In this document: positions 36,442-44,248 of the stretch, piece by piece
How the letters are laid out: each line of letters opens with the position of its first letter
How positions within the stretch are numbered: position 1 is the first letter of the stretch
NCBI RefSeq assembly: GCF_016587375.1
Contig: NZ_BNJG01000004.1
Span: 62,001 to 126,000, forward strand
Direction: 5' to 3'
Length of the DNA: 64,000 nt
DNA from: Ktedonobacter robiniae
Lineage (GTDB): Bacteria > Chloroflexota > Ktedonobacteria > Ktedonobacterales > Ktedonobacteraceae
Notes under the pieces: generated by a model
The model's database searches: none
What the model saw: the letters and a program-made list of their open reading frames with translations, nothing else
Told to the model about the DNA's origin: nothing
Program-made: the position numbers and the translations under genes

Positions 36442-36486
36442 TTGACACCTCCTTTCTCCTGGTGTATTATATGGACATCCAAGTAA
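36442..36486 (+). promoter_or_regulatory. marR promoter overlapped by an operator
   Basis: TTGACA (36442-36447), exactly 17 bases, then TATTAT (36465-36470) make a near-consensus promoter. The operator-like sequence TACTTGGATGTCCATATAAT, read on the minus strand across about 36466-36485, covers the -10 box. A close relative lies before the downstream isochorismatase-like gene, suggesting MarR binding and autorepression. Confidence 0.7.
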
Positions 36487-36502
36487 TGAAGGGGGAAGAA
36501 GG

Positions 36503-36934
36503 ATGGATCTCACACTCGTGGGGCACCTGATTGGAGGTCAATTGGTGCGAGCTGAGAAGGCGCATCACCGCCTCGGCAGTGAATGGCTAAAGCGGGTTGG
36601 TCTCTACCCTGGTCAGGAAATGCTGCTGCTCTCTCTTCGATCAGAAGATGGCATGACACAATCACAACTGGCCAGCCGCAATTGCCTGGACCTCTCCACA
36701 ATCACGAAGGTCGTGCAACGTATGGAGCGTGCCAGGCTGGTGGAACGTCGTGCTGACCCCGATGATGCGCGCATTTCACGGGTCTATCTCACTGAGCAAG
36801 GGCGCGCGCTCTGTGAACCCGCCTGGCAGATGTGGCTCGATTTAGAGCAGCAGCTCACCGAGGGCTTGACTGAGGCTGAACGTGTTCTCCTGCATCGCCT
36901 GCTGGCGACCGTTGCCACGAATTTAGAGCGGTAG
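36503..36934 (+). CDS. MarR family transcriptional regulator
   Basis: A 143-residue MarR repressor: helix-turn-helix MTQSQLASRNCLDLSTITKVVQRMERARLVERR (quoted in parts: QSQLASRNCLDLSTITKVVQ), wing DPDDARISRVYLTEQGRAL, and dimer helices at both ends. Ligand unknown; many MarR proteins with a neighbouring isochorismatase-like hydrolase sense phenolics or oxidants. ATG at 36503 follows GGGGGAAGAAGG. It probably controls itself and the hydrolase through the shared operator motif. Confidence 0.9.
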   Translation: MDLTLVGHLIGGQLVRAEKAHHRLGSEWLKRVGLYPGQEMLLLSLRSEDGMTQSQLASRNCLDLSTITKVVQRMERARLVERRADPDDARISRVYLTEQGRALCEPAWQMWLDLEQQLTEGLTEAERVLLHRLLATVATNLER

Positions 36935-36958
36935 CGTTTACTGCTTTTTTTCTTCTAA

Positions 36959-36978
36959 TACTTGGACGTACAATTAAA
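36959..36978 (+). promoter_or_regulatory. Second copy of the MarR-type operator motif
   Basis: TACTTGGACGTACAATTAAA matches the motif in the marR promoter (reverse strand) at most positions; shared pattern TACTTGGAYGTMCAWWTAA. It lies about 100 bases before the isochorismatase-like gene. Confidence 0.55.
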
Positions 36979-37075
36979 TTGGCAAATCGATCTCTGGGAG
37001 AAATAGATTTGCACCAGTTTGTGGATACCACCTCGCCTGATGCTCACGTCAGGCACATTAGAAAGGAAGAGATAG

Positions 37076-37684
37076 ATGATGTCTACGGAAACGAAACGAG
37101 CTATTCTCGATCCGATTACTCCGGAGAATGCGGTGCTGTTGATTATAGATCAGCAAGAGGGCTTGCTTAGCAGAGTTTCCCAGCCGGAGCGGACGCGAGC
37201 CAACCTGCTTGCTCTAGCCCGCATCAGCCGTATGTTAGGAGTGCCAGCAGTCATGACGACCGTTCTAGCTGCAGGTTCTAATGGGCCACAGGTGGCTTTC
37301 CTGGGTGAAATTTTTGCGAATCAGCCGATCATTGACCGGTCACTCATCGATGCCTGGAAAGAACCACGCGTCAAGGAGGCCATCATGAAGACCGGGCGCA
37401 AGAAGGTGATCATCGCAGGCACTGGTTTTGAGGTCTGCGCCCAAATTCCTGCATTGTCCAGCGTGGCGGAAGGCTACGACACATATGTGGTTCTCGATGC
37501 CTGTGGCCTCTTTTCGCCCTCGCCCTCCGTCGCGGCAATTAGCCGTCTGAGCCAGGCAGGTGTGGCCCTGGTAGACACGAGACCTCTCGTCTTAGCGATG
37601 ATGGCCGATAACGCTCATCCCAAGGCCGGAGAGATCTACGCGACTCTGCCTGCGGGTCTCGTCCGTATGGACAGTACCTCCTAA
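37076..37684 (+). CDS. Isochorismatase-like cysteine hydrolase (YcaC type)
   Basis: A 202-residue hydrolase of the isochorismatase superfamily. The catalytic aspartate is in LLIIDQQEG near 23, the lysine in DAWKEP, and the cysteine in GTGFEVCAQIPAL near 121. The pattern fits the YcaC branch of unknown substrate rather than true isochorismatase; the gene is not in the biosynthetic cluster. ATG at 37076 (or 37079) follows AAAGGAAGAG. It lies 141 bases after marR, downstream of the second operator copy. Confidence 0.87.
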   Translation: MMSTETKRAILDPITPENAVLLIIDQQEGLLSRVSQPERTRANLLALARISRMLGVPAVMTTVLAAGSNGPQVAFLGEIFANQPIIDRSLIDAWKEPRVKEAIMKTGRKKVIIAGTGFEVCAQIPALSSVAEGYDTYVVLDACGLFSPSPSVAAISRLSQAGVALVDTRPLVLAMMADNAHPKAGEIYATLPAGLVRMDSTS

Positions 37685-37897
37685 AAACACGCCGCCCCGC
37701 AAAGGCAAACATATGATACAGGAAACTCCGCAAGCGAGGTCCATACAATGGACGGTTTTTAGATAACCCATCACCAGCATAATCATGCAAAAATCAACAA
37801 CACAATCTCAAGATTTACATTGTGTCGAGAGAAAACGGAGAAAGAGAAGAAGATTCTTTTTCCTCAGCTGAAGCGTTCAAGAGGAGAAGATCAAAGT

Positions 37898-38317
37898 ATG
37901 AACGAACATGAGTGGATGGCCTATAATCGTCAATTGATCGAAGAGTTCCGCGCCCATGGGGGCAAGGTGCAAGGGTGGGCGCCCTTGATCCTGCTGACCA
38001 CCAAGGGCGCCAGATCAGGTCAAACCCGTATTTATCCCTTAATGGCTGTTGCCGATGGGGACCATTACATTGCCGTTGCCTCCGCAGGAGGCGCCCCCAA
38101 AAATCCTCAATGGTACCACAATTTGCTCGCTTATCCTGATGTCACTGTTGAGGTTGGGAAAGAAACATTTCAAGCGACTGCGCGATTGCTCACAGGGAAG
38201 CAGCGGGAAGAAGCCTTTGCCAAGGCTGTTGCGGTGTTTGCTCCCTATAGCGAGTATCAGAAGAAAATCACCCGCGAAATCCCGGTGTTTCTCCTCGAGC
38301 GGCAAGCCAACACCTAA
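37898..38317 (+). CDS. Deazaflavin-dependent oxidoreductase (DUF385 family)
   Basis: A 139-residue split-barrel flavoprotein: WAPLILLTTKGARSGQTRIYPL, VADGDHYIAVASAGGAPKNPQWYHNLLAYPDV (quoted in parts: SAGGAPKNPQWYHNLLAYPD) and VEVGKETF are the family signature. It is closer to the canonical Ddn-like group than the member at 13383. Cofactor is F420 or FMN; substrate unknown. ATG at 37898 follows AGAGGAGA; the longer frame to 37820 lacks homology. A strong palindrome 25 bases downstream may terminate transcription. Confidence 0.88.
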   Translation: MNEHEWMAYNRQLIEEFRAHGGKVQGWAPLILLTTKGARSGQTRIYPLMAVADGDHYIAVASAGGAPKNPQWYHNLLAYPDVTVEVGKETFQATARLLTGKQREEAFAKAVAVFAPYSEYQKKITREIPVFLLERQANT

Positions 38318-38341
38318 AGAACACACTGCTTATTCGCCAGA

Positions 38342-38365
38342 GCCGTCTTTGGGCCCAAAGACGGC
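38342..38365. terminator. Perfect 24-bp palindrome between convergent genes
   Basis: Arms GCCGTCTTTGGG and CCCAAAGACGGC meet without a spacer, so the hairpin would have a four-base GGCC loop. It is between the DUF385 gene and a converging SDR fragment. A C/T-rich stretch follows. Likely a terminator. Confidence 0.6.
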
Positions 38366-38479
38366 CTCCAGATCTCCCCTTTTCGAAGAATAGCTCCACC
38401 CCGGAGCACCCCATTCCCAAAGAGGAGCCTTTCTGAGATCTACTCATCCCGTCGTCCTTTATCCGAGAACAAGGCTTTC

Positions 38480-38713
38480 TTAAAAACCACCACGCGAATG
38501 GATGATTTGTCCAGTAATCCACTCGGCAGCATCACTCACTAAAAAGGCAATGAGACGCGCCGCACCTTCTGGTTGCCCAATATGCCCAAAGGGAGCTTGT
38601 CGATCATCTCCTTCCTCTCGTGTGGAATAACGCAAACTGATAAGTGAAAATGCATTGTAGAAGCGAAATGCGCGCAAAATGCGGCTTACATGCCACTTCT
38701 CATTACATGCCAC
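38480..38713 (-). pseudogene. C-terminal fragment of an SDR
   Basis: Only the last ~45 residues match a short-chain dehydrogenase: APFGHIGQPEGAARLIAFLV, then SDAAEWITGQIIHSRGGF. The upstream part of the frame is unrelated, and no nucleotide-binding or catalytic motif remains. It is a deletion remnant. Confidence 0.6.
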
Positions 38714-39043
38714 TTCTCAATAGAGTCACTACTGAAGAACCCAAAACTGACACCAATTGAGACACCAAAAACGATCAACAACAGAAGAAACCATCAGACA
38801 AACTCCAGCAAACAATTTCTTGAAGCCGCTTTATAGGCTTACAAAGCTAGATATAGAGTCAGCAAGAAATAAGCCGAGGCGGGTCGGACATTTCCTGGGT
38901 CCCAACCCTTTTTGGCCTCTCCATCGTACATGTTCCTTTGTCTTCCTAGGCGCTTTTATGTGAGGTAAACCGACGTAAAAACTTCGCGTTTTTCGGTTTT
39001 GACGGTAGTTCTGACGATATAGTTGGAAAATGTTACAAATTGC
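38714..39043. other. Gap without a supported gene
   Basis: About 330 AT-rich bases before the IS630 derivative. There are direct repeats of a short CATGCCACTTCTCA segment near 38690-38720, and no coding frame that I can support. Confidence 0.5.
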
Positions 39044-39539
39044 CTAGTAGTTAGTCCAAATTGGAATTGACAGGGATGAGATACTGATGGAAAAATCAGG
39101 AGTTTGCGATGAAACATCCCATCCCTGTCGTGTTGACGGACTCAGATCGCGCTTCACTGCAAACGTTCATCCATGCAGGCAAAGCCAATGCAAGAACATT
39201 TACTCGAGCGCACGCCTTGCTCAAAGCGGCCGATGGCTGGACGGACCAGCAGATTTGCGAGACCTTCGGCATCAGCCGCAATACTTCCATAGTTTCACTC
39301 CACACCCAAACATGCAAGTTGGCTTCATATGGCGGAAATTGAGATTGGTATTTTTGCTCGTGTCTGTCTCTCGCATCGTGTGCAAACTATGCAGGAGTTA
39401 CGTCAGCGCATCGCAGCCGTGCAGGTAGAGCGCAATGCTCAGCGTTGTACCATTTCCTGGCGGTTTACCTGCAATGATGCTCGTGACACGCTCCATGATC
39501 TCTATCCTGCCATCAATAACAAACTGGACTGACTACTAG
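39044..39539 (+). mobile_element. Internally deleted IS630-family element
   Basis: Terminal inverted repeats are visible: CTAGTAGTTAGTCCAAAT at the left (39044) and, reversed, CTAGTAGTCAGTCCAGTT at the right (ending 39539), both containing the TA that IS630 elements duplicate. Inside, the ATG at 39109 encodes the HTH start of an IS630 transposase (about 57 residues: FIHAGKANARTFTRAHALLK). This is joined after ISRNT to the C-terminus in another frame (STPKHASWLHMAEIEIGIF up to INNKLD at 39529). The catalytic middle is gone, so this ~0.5-kb element could move only with transposase supplied in trans. Confidence 0.75.
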
Positions 39540-39617
39540 TCTTACACGAGGTTGCATATCCTGCTCTTGCTGAGCACCACTTCCGCGGGAGAGCCGTATA
39601 TCAGGTACACAGACATC

Positions 39618-40898
39618 TCAAAAGAGGCCCATTATCCTGTCCATCACGTCGCCTGAGGCCAGTTCGCTATCACAGATTCTCAGGGCAGGCGACGCGGGAA
39701 TGAGTCGGCAATGGGCGCGTTTGTGTTCCCACCCACCACCTGTAACGTTTAAAAGGACAACGGCATCCCGATCTATATGACTCGCCCGTAGTTCACTCAA
39801 AAGCGTGGCAAACGCGACTCCAGCGGCGGGATCGATATCAATTCCTTCAGCCGTATAAAAAGTGTTCATGGCCTGCTGTATTTCTTGATTACTGGCCGCC
39901 AGCATATCGCCCTGGCTTTCTACCAGCACATCAAACACTCCACCACGTACAGCGTATGGTGGCTTCTGATTCGAAAGTACTTTCGAAACAATGCTTTGAA
40001 TCTGGCGTTTGCCTTCATCACTACTAAGCTCTATTAAACTGCTCCGCTTCGCCTTCCAGGAATGATAGATAGGCGCGAAGGGCTTGTTCTGACCCAACAT
40101 TAAGCGAGGATATCGATTGCCAAAGCGTGTGTCTTTCATAAGGCAGCGCGCCATTTCGTGGACCGCGATTCCACCAGCCCCACTTCCCACGGCCTGGAAA
40201 TAGTAATCTGGTAACCTTCCTATCGTTTCAACAGCATTCAGCATCGTTACACCTAAACCCGCCCGACGAGCCACGTTCTTTACTCCACCCTCCAACACAA
40301 AGCCCTCCCTTTGAGCTACCCGATTAGCAAGTACAATCGCGTCATAATAGTCCACATTGCCAGTTAAACACACAATCTTTACACATGGGTCCAGGGATTC
40401 TGTAAACTGCATCCTGGCTAGTCCACTCTCCGGCAATATAATTAAACAGGGCTGCTTCTGCTGAGAACATATATAGGCAAACGCGGACGCCGTGTTTCCC
40501 GCGGAGGATACCACCAGTACGTCGTCAAATCCTTCTGGTAAGCGCGATAAAACAGTATATGCTTCCAATTCCTTAAAGGTTGTCGTTTCTAGTTTTACTC
40601 CTTTCTCGGGCCAGTACCCGTTAAAGGATATCCAGAGAAAGGGCAAGCCTGTTAGCTGGCTCAGGCTCTTACTTTGATACGTGACGGTCCCACTCGATCC
40701 CGATATATTCTTGACTATAGGAAGCCAGGAGTGGTACCGATACATGCCAGGCTGTTGCCGATCTACGGTAAATGTATCCGCGGCATATTCTGCGATTAGA
40801 AGAGAGGCCTGATGTTCGCCGTCACAATCAAGCATAAATCCGTCATCCTCAAAGGTTTTATCACATGATTGACATAAAAGCTTGTATGATCTCGTCAT
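39618..40898 (-). CDS. Cysteate synthase-like PLP enzyme
   Basis: A 426-residue fold-type-II PLP enzyme that strongly resembles the archaeal cysteate synthase of coenzyme M biosynthesis (O-phosphoserine plus sulfite gives L-cysteate). Matching segments are PGMYRYHSWLP, FNGYWPEKG, the Schiff-base lysine in TTFKELEAY, SSAGNTASAFAY for phosphate, NVARRAGLGVTML and IGRLPDYYFQAVGSGAGG. An N-terminal Cys pair (CQSCDKTF) resembles a zinc finger. ATG at 40898 follows GAGAGG. It is the last gene of the minus-strand group with DAHP synthase, P450 and FMN oxidase. In a peptide cluster it would supply cysteate or a related beta-substituted alanine. Confidence 0.8.
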   Translation of the reverse strand: MTRSYKLLCQSCDKTFEDDGFMLDCDGEHQASLLIAEYAADTFTVDRQQPGMYRYHSWLPIVKNISGSSGTVTYQSKSLSQLTGLPFLWISFNGYWPEKGVKLETTTFKELEAYTVLSRLPEGFDDVLVVSSAGNTASAFAYICSQQKQPCLIILPESGLARMQFTESLDPCVKIVCLTGNVDYYDAIVLANRVAQREGFVLEGGVKNVARRAGLGVTMLNAVETIGRLPDYYFQAVGSGAGGIAVHEMARCLMKDTRFGNRYPRLMLGQNKPFAPIYHSWKAKRSSLIELSSDEGKRQIQSIVSKVLSNQKPPYAVRGGVFDVLVESQGDMLAASNQEIQQAMNTFYTAEGIDIDPAAGVAFATLLSELRASHIDRDAVVLLNVTGGGWEHKRAHCRLIPASPALRICDSELASGDVMDRIMGLF

Positions 40899-41059
40899 AA
40901 CTATACCTCTCCAATTTGCACGGACATGAGTATGTCCGTGCAACAATTTGTATGCCGGAAGCATCTTACGGTGTTTCTCATAAACGCTAACAATCAAGGT
41001 TGGTAATGCAAGATTGCCATGGCCCGATCACCTGAGTGGTTACGACAACTAACTCATTC

Positions 41060-41130
41060 AGTCAAACCCCATTACCGGTAGCTACTTCACTACCAGCAAT
41101 GGGGCGGGCCACGCGAGAGCGCGGTCGCAG
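41060..41130. repeat. Intergenic hairpin repeat, copy A
   Basis: CCCCATT (41067-41073) pairs with AATGGGG (41098-41104), and inner GGTAG with CTACC. It is followed by GGGCCACGCG. It shares layout and the GCCACGCG flank with copies B (48241-48330) and C (58910-58996). It is located in the 277-base gap between the DAHP synthase and cysteate synthase genes. Confidence 0.6.
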
Positions 41131-41175
41131 CAAACGCTTTATCTACTTGTGAGAGTCTTACTTGCTCATATCAAT

Positions 41176-42279
41176 TTATACGGCGGTGCTGCTGTAGCGA
41201 GCGGGACGAATAAACTGGCGGTTACATGCCTGCGCTACCATAACCGCTTGAGGCATGAGGTCTTGAAATTGCTCTATCCTCAACGATTGCGCACCATCCT
41301 TTAAGGCCTCTTCTGGATTAGGATGGACTTCAATCAATAATCCATCGACTCCACTGGCAATCGCGGCTAAAGACATCGCGCCAACAATATCGCGTCTGCC
41401 TGTCCCCTGGCTGGGGTCCGCGATAATTGGTAAATGCGAAAGCTTCTTTACGAGCGGGATCGCACTAATATCCATGGTGTTTCGTGTGGCTTTCTCAAAT
41501 GTGCGGATTCCACGCTCACACAGCATAACATGAGGATTCCCTTGCGCTAATATATATTCCGCGGCCAGTAACCACTCCTCTAACGTGGCGGACATACCAC
41601 GCTTTAACATAATTGGCTTAGAACCACGACCAACTTCATCGAGGAGCATATAGTTTTGCATGTTCCGCGTGCCAATCTGCAAAATATCAGCATATTCAGA
41701 TACAAGCGCGACATCCGCGGGCGTAAGCACCTCCGTCACTATCGCCATACCAAACTCGTCCCGCGCCTTCGTCAACAACTTCAGCCCCTCCTCACCCATG
41801 CCGCGAAAACCGTAGGGCGATGTGGATGGCTTAAAGGCTCCACCCCGTAAAATAACAGCCCCGGCCTCGCGCACAGCTTGCGCTGCCGTCATCAATTGGG
41901 CCTCGGTTTCCACCGTACACGGTCCAGCCATCATTACAACGTCTTCCCCGCCGATTTTGACTGTGCCTGAGTCTACACAGGCGGCGGAAATTTCGATCAC
42001 AGTATTTTCAGGATGGAACTCGCGGCTGGCAAGTTTATATGGCTTGGAAACACGGAACACATCCTCAACGCCAGCTAAGCCTATCAACGTATCTTCTATG
42101 GTCGAGTCAATACTACCTGCAATTCCCGCGTAACCTGCTGGAACAGGGGAGCCTAAAACTCCAATAACAGTCCGTTCGATTCCTCTTGAAAGATGCCCCT
42201 CTAGATGATGCTTATGTAGAAAGGCAAAGACGTTCTCGATGTCACTATCGCTGCATGAGGCATTCATGATCACAATCAT
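41176..42279 (-). CDS. aroF: 3-deoxy-7-phosphoheptulonate (DAHP) synthase
   Basis: Catalyses the first step of the shikimate pathway, joining phosphoenolpyruvate and erythrose 4-phosphate. Of 367 residues, the first ~90 form the ferredoxin-like domain of type I-beta enzymes. The barrel follows with MMAGPCTVETEAQL, ILRGGAFKPSTSPYGFRG, LQIGTRNMQNYMLL, LKRGMSATLEEWL, and metal ligands in CERGIRTF, IADPSQGTGRRD and EVHPNPEEA. A second, cluster-embedded copy of this enzyme usually raises aromatic precursor supply for a natural product. It lies 39 bases downstream of the P450 gene in one operon. Confidence 0.93.
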   Translation of the reverse strand: MIVIMNASCSDSDIENVFAFLHKHHLEGHLSRGIERTVIGVLGSPVPAGYAGIAGSIDSTIEDTLIGLAGVEDVFRVSKPYKLASREFHPENTVIEISAACVDSGTVKIGGEDVVMMAGPCTVETEAQLMTAAQAVREAGAVILRGGAFKPSTSPYGFRGMGEEGLKLLTKARDEFGMAIVTEVLTPADVALVSEYADILQIGTRNMQNYMLLDEVGRGSKPIMLKRGMSATLEEWLLAAEYILAQGNPHVMLCERGIRTFEKATRNTMDISAIPLVKKLSHLPIIADPSQGTGRRDIVGAMSLAAIASGVDGLLIEVHPNPEEALKDGAQSLRIEQFQDLMPQAVMVAQACNRQFIRPARYSSTAV

Positions 42280-42318
42280 ACTAAATACGTTATCCTTTCT
42301 CTACTTTGCGCGTCGCTC

Positions 42319-43530
42319 CTACGAGAGCGTGGAGAATGTGACTGGGTTCGCGCTATAGCCACCGAGATTAGGGTTCGAGTTCCATACAGGGCTGCTACCA
42401 GGCTTTGCCCTCAGGTCGGAGACGGCGAACAGTTCTTCCAACGCGACCTGTATCTCGATTCGTGCTAACGTCGCTCCTGGGCATTGATGAGGACCGTACC
42501 CAAACGCGATATGTTTATTCGGGCGACGGTGTGCGTCAAACTCCATGGGCTGAGCAAAGACGTGGGGATCATAATTGGCGGCTTCCAAGAAGACCATCAC
42601 CTTCTGGCCTCGCCGCACCACTTGTTTCGCGGACATACCCTCCGCTAGCTCAATATCTTCAGCAGCCTCGCGTATGAGATAGCGCGTTGGCGTGGTAATA
42701 CGCAGCAGCTCTTCACCCAGCGTCTTCACGAACCGTGGCTCTTTACGCACTTCTGCCTGAAATACACCCCAATGCTGCATTAGCCAGTCAATCCCATTGC
42801 CTAATAGCTTCTTCGTGGTGATACGCCCGGCGGCAAAGACCATCATGCAATTCGCTACTATATCTTCTTCTTCAGGAAAAATATCCTTTGCGGCAATAAA
42901 ATCGCTTAGCAAGTCATTAGTAATATTTTTTCGCTTATCCTGGATAAGCTTGTGGAAATAGCTTTCCAGGTACTTAATGTCATTCATATCGCCGCGAAAA
43001 TAGCCGCTGGTCACGTCTCCAAATGTATCAGACCATACCTCCAGCTTCCGCAACAATTCTCGATCATCCACAGGTATCCCCAGAACATGGGCAATGGTAA
43101 AGAGCGAGACGGGCGAGGCAAATTCACTCACGGCATCCATTTCTCTGGCCGCTTGCGCCGAGAGAAGGGCTTCCCTGGCAAATCTCCTGATATCATCCGG
43201 CATTTGCTTTACTTGATGCGCCAATCTACGCAACATAACATTTTGCGCGTCGTGGTGTGCATCCCCATCCATAAACACCATTTGCTTGCTCACCGCTGCC
43301 ATTTGGGCGGGCGCGGCTCCACTTGCGAGCGAACTGAGGCCGGAGAGGAAGCGCTTATCATCTAAAATAGCGGTGGCGAGCTTATGGCTGGTCACAAGCC
43401 AGGACTGACTCGTCTCGTCAAAATAGAGACCATCCTGGGCGCGCAAGGCGTTATAGTGTTCATGTGGATTCGTGTAATGTCGCCGTAGTGACAACAAGTT
43501 CAATTTCAGTTTGCCTGCTCTTTGCTGCAT
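42319..43530 (-). CDS. Cytochrome P450
   Basis: A soluble 403-residue bacterial P450. The heme loop is FGYGPHQCPGATLARIE near 345, the ExxR pair is in GEELLRITTPTRYLIRE near 275, and the I-helix is MMVFAAGRITTKK. The I-helix has RI where most have an acidic residue before the threonines, which may alter proton delivery. In an NRPS cluster it probably hydroxylates or crosslinks an amino-acid or peptide intermediate, perhaps bound to a carrier protein. Its natural upstream context is broken by the IS607 insertion. Confidence 0.92.
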   Translation of the reverse strand: MQQRAGKLKLNLLSLRRHYTNPHEHYNALRAQDGLYFDETSQSWLVTSHKLATAILDDKRFLSGLSSLASGAAPAQMAAVSKQMVFMDGDAHHDAQNVMLRRLAHQVKQMPDDIRRFAREALLSAQAAREMDAVSEFASPVSLFTIAHVLGIPVDDRELLRKLEVWSDTFGDVTSGYFRGDMNDIKYLESYFHKLIQDKRKNITNDLLSDFIAAKDIFPEEEDIVANCMMVFAAGRITTKKLLGNGIDWLMQHWGVFQAEVRKEPRFVKTLGEELLRITTPTRYLIREAAEDIELAEGMSAKQVVRRGQKVMVFLEAANYDPHVFAQPMEFDAHRRPNKHIAFGYGPHQCPGATLARIEIQVALEELFAVSDLRAKPGSSPVWNSNPNLGGYSANPVTFSTLS

Positions 43531-43625
43531 TCTCTTATCCTCTTCTCAGCGACTTACCAATGCCAGCACTACACGTTTCTCACGAGAGAGCTATTGAAAC
43601 CGATCTTTGAAAGTATAGCGAATTC

Positions 43626-43654
43626 TTGACAATCATTGAGTAGCATAGTATGAT
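43626..43654 (+). promoter_or_regulatory. tnpA promoter, probably leaderless
   Basis: TTGACA (43626), a 17-base spacer and TATGAT (43649-43654) form a near-consensus promoter only six bases before the tnpA ATG at 43661. The transcript would start at or next to the AUG. Confidence 0.6.
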
Positions 43655-43660
43655 TTGAGC

Positions 43661-44248
43661 ATGAAACTCAGTGATTACGCGAAACAACAAGGGGTCCGCT
43701 ATGAGACAGCCTGGCGTTGGTTCCGGGACGGGAAAATCCAGGGGCGGCGCGTAGGGGCTCACACGATTCTCATCGACGAGCCAACCAGGGTGTCAGTCCC
43801 CTCATCGAAGCCTCAAACCGTGGTCTACACGCGGGTGTCTTCCGCAGAAAACAAGACCAACCTGGACAGTCAAGCTGAGCGGTTGGTTGCCTACTGCGCT
43901 GCCCGTGGCTATCAAGTGGGCAAAGTTGTCAAGGAAATTGGCTCTGGCGTCAATGACAATCGGCCGAAGTTTCTGGCTCTCTTGGCCGATCCAAGTGTGG
44001 GCCGTATCGTCATTGAACACAAGGACCGGGGTACCCGCTTCGGGTTCCGTTACATCGAGACCCTGCTTCAAACTTATGGGCGTGAGATCGAGGTCGTCAA
44101 TCAGGCCGACAATGGCACAGAAGACCTGCTCTCAGACCTCACCAGCATCGTGTACTCGTTCTGCGCCCGGCTCTATGGGCAACGGCGTGCCAAACGCAAA
44201 ACAGAGCGTCTTGTGCAGGAATTGGAGGCCGACCGTGCACCTGGTTGA
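43661..44248 (+). CDS. tnpA: IS607-family serine recombinase TnpA
   Basis: A 195-residue recombinase with the small-serine layout of IS607. The N-terminal MerR-like HTH (KLSDYAKQQGVRYETAWRWF) precedes a catalytic domain with nucleophile serine in VYTRVSSAENK, DSQAERLVAYC and arginine-rich RIVIEHKDRGTRFGF. It cuts and rejoins the element through a circular intermediate. Start ATG 43661 was chosen over TTG 43655. It appears intact, so the element may be active. Confidence 0.9.
   Translation: MKLSDYAKQQGVRYETAWRWFRDGKIQGRRVGAHTILIDEPTRVSVPSSKPQTVVYTRVSSAENKTNLDSQAERLVAYCAARGYQVGKVVKEIGSGVNDNRPKFLALLADPSVGRIVIEHKDRGTRFGFRYIETLLQTYGREIEVVNQADNGTEDLLSDLTSIVYSFCARLYGQRRAKRKTERLVQELEADRAPG

Noticed and set aside
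36102..36482. 126-codon minus-strand ORF
   Set aside because: No ribosome site, no recognisable family, and it overlaps the marR promoter and operator.
37076..37684. Isochorismatase for a catecholate siderophore
   Set aside because: The protein has the YcaC-like pattern, is paired with MarR, and no EntA, EntC or EntE homologue is in the window.
42360..42385. tRNA-like GGTTCGAGTTCC (T-arm pattern)
   Set aside because: It lies within the P450 coding sequence and has no matching acceptor, D or anticodon arms.
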